This document shows positions 61,699-64,000 of a stretch of 64,000 nt of DNA, piece by piece. The position numbers and the translations under genes are program-made. The stretch comes from Prochlorococcus sp. AG-363-P19 (GTDB lineage Bacteria; Cyanobacteriota; Cyanobacteriia; PCC-6307; Cyanobiaceae). The first letter of the stretch is position 1; each line of letters opens with the position of its first letter. The stretch spans positions 1-64,000 of the forward strand of contig QCGG01000003.1 in the NCBI GenBank assembly GCA_003280055.1, given 5' to 3'. Below the pieces are notes generated by a model. It had not been told where the DNA came from, searched no databases, and worked only from the letters and a program-made list of their open reading frames with translations.

Positions 61699-62010
61699 TC
61701 AAGCCAAGGAATCACAAGCAAACATCTTGCCAACATATAACCTCGTCATCGATCGGGATAACGACCCATGCTGAACTAAAAAGCCTGCAAGAGCAGCTTG
61801 TATTAAACGGTATTGGTCCCAATTAGGATAACGCTCAATAAAAGATGTCATAGCAACCTGAAGATCAGCAGGTATTTCAGACTGAAAACTCACAATTCCA
61901 TCGTTTTCGAGGTCTTTAAAACCTGGCTCTAAGCGAGAGGAAGGCTCTTCACAAGTTTCTGTAGAAATGGAGCTCAGGTCAGATGATTGCATCTTCTGTT
62001 CAGTTTTCAT
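61699..62010 (-). CDS. DUF2811-family protein
   Basis: The C-terminal half has the DUF2811 signature VSFQSEIPADLQVAMTSFIE, then PNWDQYRLIQAALAGFLVQHG. The family is cyanobacterial, of unknown function. A TTG frame to 62,070 exists; ATG 62,010 is more likely. It begins the core-like gene block. Confidence 0.7.
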   Translation of the reverse strand: MKTEQKMQSSDLSSISTETCEEPSSRLEPGFKDLENDGIVSFQSEIPADLQVAMTSFIERYPNWDQYRLIQAALAGFLVQHGSLSRSMTRLYVGKMFACDSLA

Positions 62011-62186
62011 GAACACTAGTTCCTCACAACTTTTCTCTTCCGTCAAGCGAATGTGAATATGCTGATCCAATGAATTCTCAATGTGAGATCCGTTGAAGGG
62101 AAAGGCACCTGAATATATTCAGTTACAACAAAAATGAACTTGACAAGAAAATCTTTTAAGTCAAGAGGAAAACTACAAGCATGCTG

Positions 62187-62241
62187 GTTTTCCACAGATT
62201 TTTACTATCAAAAGAAACTCGGCATGCAGACTGTGGAAAAC
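62187..62241. promoter_or_regulatory. Inverted pair of TTTTCCACA boxes (DnaA-box-like)
   Basis: GTTTTCCACAG (62,187-62,197) and its exact complement CTGTGGAAAAC (62,231-62,241) face each other across 33 bp, with GCATGC palindromes on the flanks. TTTTCCACA matches the cyanobacterial DnaA box. It may bind DnaA or form a hairpin; no dnaN or replication gene is nearby. Confidence 0.5.
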
Positions 62242-62304
62242 CTGTGCAATCAAAGTGAAAAGTTAGGGGAATATCAGTAACACTCCTTCGATAAGCCTCG
62301 CTAA

Positions 62305-62682
62305 TCAGTGATAGGAATCCCAGATGTTTCTCACGGCTTCAGAAAATGCTCTGGCAGATTTTTTAGGCCAATGCACCTCTAGACCTCTTATTCCTGATTC
62401 TTTTGCCTGCAAGACCACCTGAAGGCTCCAATCGTCTCTATCTCCCTCTAAGCAACCCCACCATCTTTCTTGCTCAAACTCTAGGCAAATGCTTTCCTCG
62501 GGCATAAGTTGCCCATACATCTGATCATGCTGGTTTTGCAATTCAAAAATTATTGTTACTAAGCCTGACCACTCCATCTCAGTTAATTCAAAGGCCCAAC
62601 CTTCTCCTCCAATAAGTACAGGAAACTGGCCCCGATCAGGATCTCTTGACATGCGCCAACCAGGTCCCTCGTTTTGAATCAT
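62305..62682 (-). CDS. DUF1818-family protein
   Basis: Matches DUF1818 at the N-terminus (EGPGWRMSRD, FPVLIGGEGWAFELTEMEWS) and C-terminus (LEVHWPKKSARAFSEAV). The family is small, cyanobacterial and of unknown function. It lies 7 bp from rpoZ, so both are probably co-transcribed. Confidence 0.8.
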   Translation of the reverse strand: MIQNEGPGWRMSRDPDRGQFPVLIGGEGWAFELTEMEWSGLVTIIFELQNQHDQMYGQLMPEESICLEFEQERWWGCLEGDRDDWSLQVVLQAKESGIRGLEVHWPKKSARAFSEAVRNIWDSYH

Positions 62683-62689
62683 TCAGTTT

Positions 62690-62917
62690 TTAACCAGGGA
62701 GTAAATCTGGCTGATCCTGCTCATCACTTAATTCCACAATCGCTCTATGGACAGGCTTAACACTCGACTCTTCTAAAAGCCCATCAAAATCATCAAACCT
62801 CCTCTGCTTGGCACGAAAAGCTATCCGAACAGTAGTGAGATAGCGATTGGTTGAATGACGAATCAGACTCTCGCCTCTCTTAGACAAGTCATGGGAATCA
62901 ACAGTTGCTGCTAACAC
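62690..62917 (-). CDS. rpoZ: RNA polymerase omega subunit
   Basis: The segment [22 protein letters not shown] followed by [16 protein letters not shown] matches the cyanobacterial omega subunit, which stabilises the RNA polymerase core. The 75-aa length fits. It starts with GTG at 62,917. As a housekeeping gene it marks the return to core genome. Confidence 0.85.
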   Translation of the reverse strand: MLAATVDSHDLSKRGESLIRHSTNRYLTTVRIAFRAKQRRFDDFDGLLEESSVKPVHRAIVELSDEQDQPDLLPG

Positions 62918-62964
62918 TTAAGAAGACCTTGTTTTGATCGATTCTAATAGATCGCTGCTACCCC

Positions 62965-63249
62965 TTATGAAACAAGATCACTATGGAAAGGAACATTAAT
63001 TGGATAAGACCTTTGAAGAGAACCAGGTGCCCTAAACACTATGTTCCTTCCAAGTCCTAATGCGGCCAAGGGTGGTCTTAAATAGTCAAGCAAACTAGTA
63101 ACCACTTCTAAATGCTCTCCATCCAAGCATTCAACTCGTATAGCCCCCCAGCTTCTGGTCATCCTGCAATAACGTAATGGTTCAAGCTCTTCTTCAATCG
63201 CTTGATTTTCTCTATAAAAGGAAAAGACAAGTTGCTGAAATCTATCCAT
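62965..63249 (-). CDS. Conserved-looking hypothetical protein (94 aa)
   Basis: Compact mixed protein with LEPLRYCRMTRSWGAIRVE and LLDYLRPPLAALGLGRNIVF. Its position beside rpoZ and divergent from the Hsp70 gene suggests a core cyanobacterial protein. No family recognised with certainty. Confidence 0.6.
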   Translation of the reverse strand: MDRFQQLVFSFYRENQAIEEELEPLRYCRMTRSWGAIRVECLDGEHLEVVTSLLDYLRPPLAALGLGRNIVFRAPGSLQRSYPINVPFHSDLVS

Positions 63250-63296
63250 ACCCTTTATTCAATTCTTACTAACCCAACCTGACCATATTTTTAAGC

Positions 63297-64000
63297 ATGT
63301 CTACAAAGACAAGGGAAAAGCTTCAGATTTCAAAAGCAATCGGCACACTTGCAATAGACCTTGGCAATACAACAACTGTTGTCGCGTTCCAAGGAGAACA
63401 AGACAAATATCCATCAATGCTGAACCTACCACCACTGACAAGAGTTAAAGGAGAAATTCCCAGTCTCGTTTGGTATAGCGAAAAGACTTCTCCAAACCTA
63501 TTAATAGGAAATCAAATTCTTGCCCTGGAATTAGCTCAACACAATAACAAGAGTCTCTGCAAAGATTTCAAGAGGTGGATAGCAAAACCGACTCCTGAAG
63601 CAAGAATGGACTGCACACTTTCTGCAGACCAAGCTGGAGAATTTCTTTTAAAAGAAATCTGGAATTGCTTACCAAAGAATATTGAAGTGCGCAGGCTGGT
63701 TCTTACTACTCCAGTAGAAAGTGACCGCAGTTATAGAGCTTGGCTTAATCAAGTTTGCTCTGCACTACCTGTAAAAGAAATTGCAGTTGTTGATGAACCT
63801 ACAGCTGCAGCCTTAGGAGCAGGCATGCCTCCAGGCTCCAAACTTCTTGTTTGCGACTTTGGAGGAAGCACAATCGACATCTCCTTGGTAGCTCTAGAAG
63901 GAGGAGAAGGGAAAGCTTCACCAATTGCAGAATTAATGAGGTTTAACGGCATTGATTTGTACGAACAAAGCCGTCAAACTCTTCGCAAAGCAAAAGTTCT
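63297..64000 (+). CDS. Hsp70-family chaperone (partial, runs off the window)
   Basis: The ATG at 63,297 begins with a short extension, then the Hsp70 phosphate-1 motif IGTLAIDLGNTTTVVAF, later VDEPTAAALGAG (connect region) and VCDFGGSTIDISL (phosphate-2). The divergence from canonical DnaK (IDLGTTNS) indicates a specialised paralogue of the kind common in cyanobacteria. It continues beyond base 64,000. Confidence 0.8.
   Translation, partial: MSTKTREKLQISKAIGTLAIDLGNTTTVVAFQGEQDKYPSMLNLPPLTRVKGEIPSLVWYSEKTSPNLLIGNQILALELAQHNNKSLCKDFKRWIAKPTPEARMDCTLSADQAGEFLLKEIWNCLPKNIEVRRLVLTTPVESDRSYRAWLNQVCSALPVKEIAVVDEPTAAALGAGMPPGSKLLVCDFGGSTIDISLVALEGGEGKASPIAELMRFNGIDLYEQSRQTLRKAKV

Overview
The window looks like the chromosome of a marine picocyanobacterium, most likely a low-light Prochlorococcus or a close Synechococcus relative. 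The DNA is AT-rich with short intergenic spaces. It carries cyanobacterial families: Ycf66, a DesA-type acyl-lipid desaturase, DUF2811, DUF1818, a cyanobacterial-type RpoZ and a B12-riboswitch HupE gene. The species call is inference; no rRNA or tRNA gene was recognised.

Layout. (1) 1-2.0 kb: end of an unidentified gene, a two-gene cluster of small proteins, and a LOG-family phosphoribohydrolase. (2) 2.1-12.3 kb: a surface-glycan island with methyltransferase, SIS isomerase, CMP-ulosonate-type cytidylyltransferase, HAD phosphatase, a pyruvate-kinase-like barrel protein, an alkaline-phosphatase-superfamily transferase and two putative glycosyltransferases. (3) 12.3-18.4 kb: small proteins, gene relics and a desaturase. 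(4) 18.4-26.1 kb: fatty acid hydroxylase-type and multi-TM membrane proteins, a B12-binding-type radical SAM protein with an SDR, a DUF1810 fragment and Ycf66. (5) 26-61.6 kb: a mosaic accessory island with a GC-rich M48 peptidase, PrsW, several nucleases, a RecB-like nuclease/helicase, secreted TPR proteins, a B12-controlled HupE, a COG0523 GTPase behind a Zur-like operator, two phosphoesterases, a truncated integrase and an orphan DnaB. (6) 61.7-64 kb: probable core genes (DUF2811, DUF1818, rpoZ, Hsp70).

The most striking structure is a dispersed repeat that I read as the 5' end of the EVE-domain gene at 61,117. At least twelve same-orientation copies of its first codons (Asn-Tyr-Trp-Leu-Met, or decayed forms) lie between 16.9 and 55 kb. 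Only the rightmost continues into an intact gene. Many copies are flanked by paired octamers (ATTCRAAC-like) spaced exactly 11 bp apart, as expected of arm-type integrase sites. One copy lies directly before a truncated tyrosine recombinase, and several mark abrupt changes of gene content. I propose serial accretion of mobile elements at an att site in the start of the EVE gene, each insertion supplying a new 5' end and stranding the old one. Copied 3' tails of resident genes (DnaB, phosphoesterase, TPR, small coiled-coil) and many frameshifted relics fit such a recombination-prone region.

Other points: a RecB-like/RNase H-like/helicase fusion convergent with a zinc-ribbon putative nuclease, near a GIY-YIG plus HNH gene set (possible defence or recombination functions); an ulosonate-like pathway in which a pyruvate-kinase-like protein sits where a PEP-dependent synthase is expected; and two possible slippage loci (a 7-bp repeat and a G9 tract).
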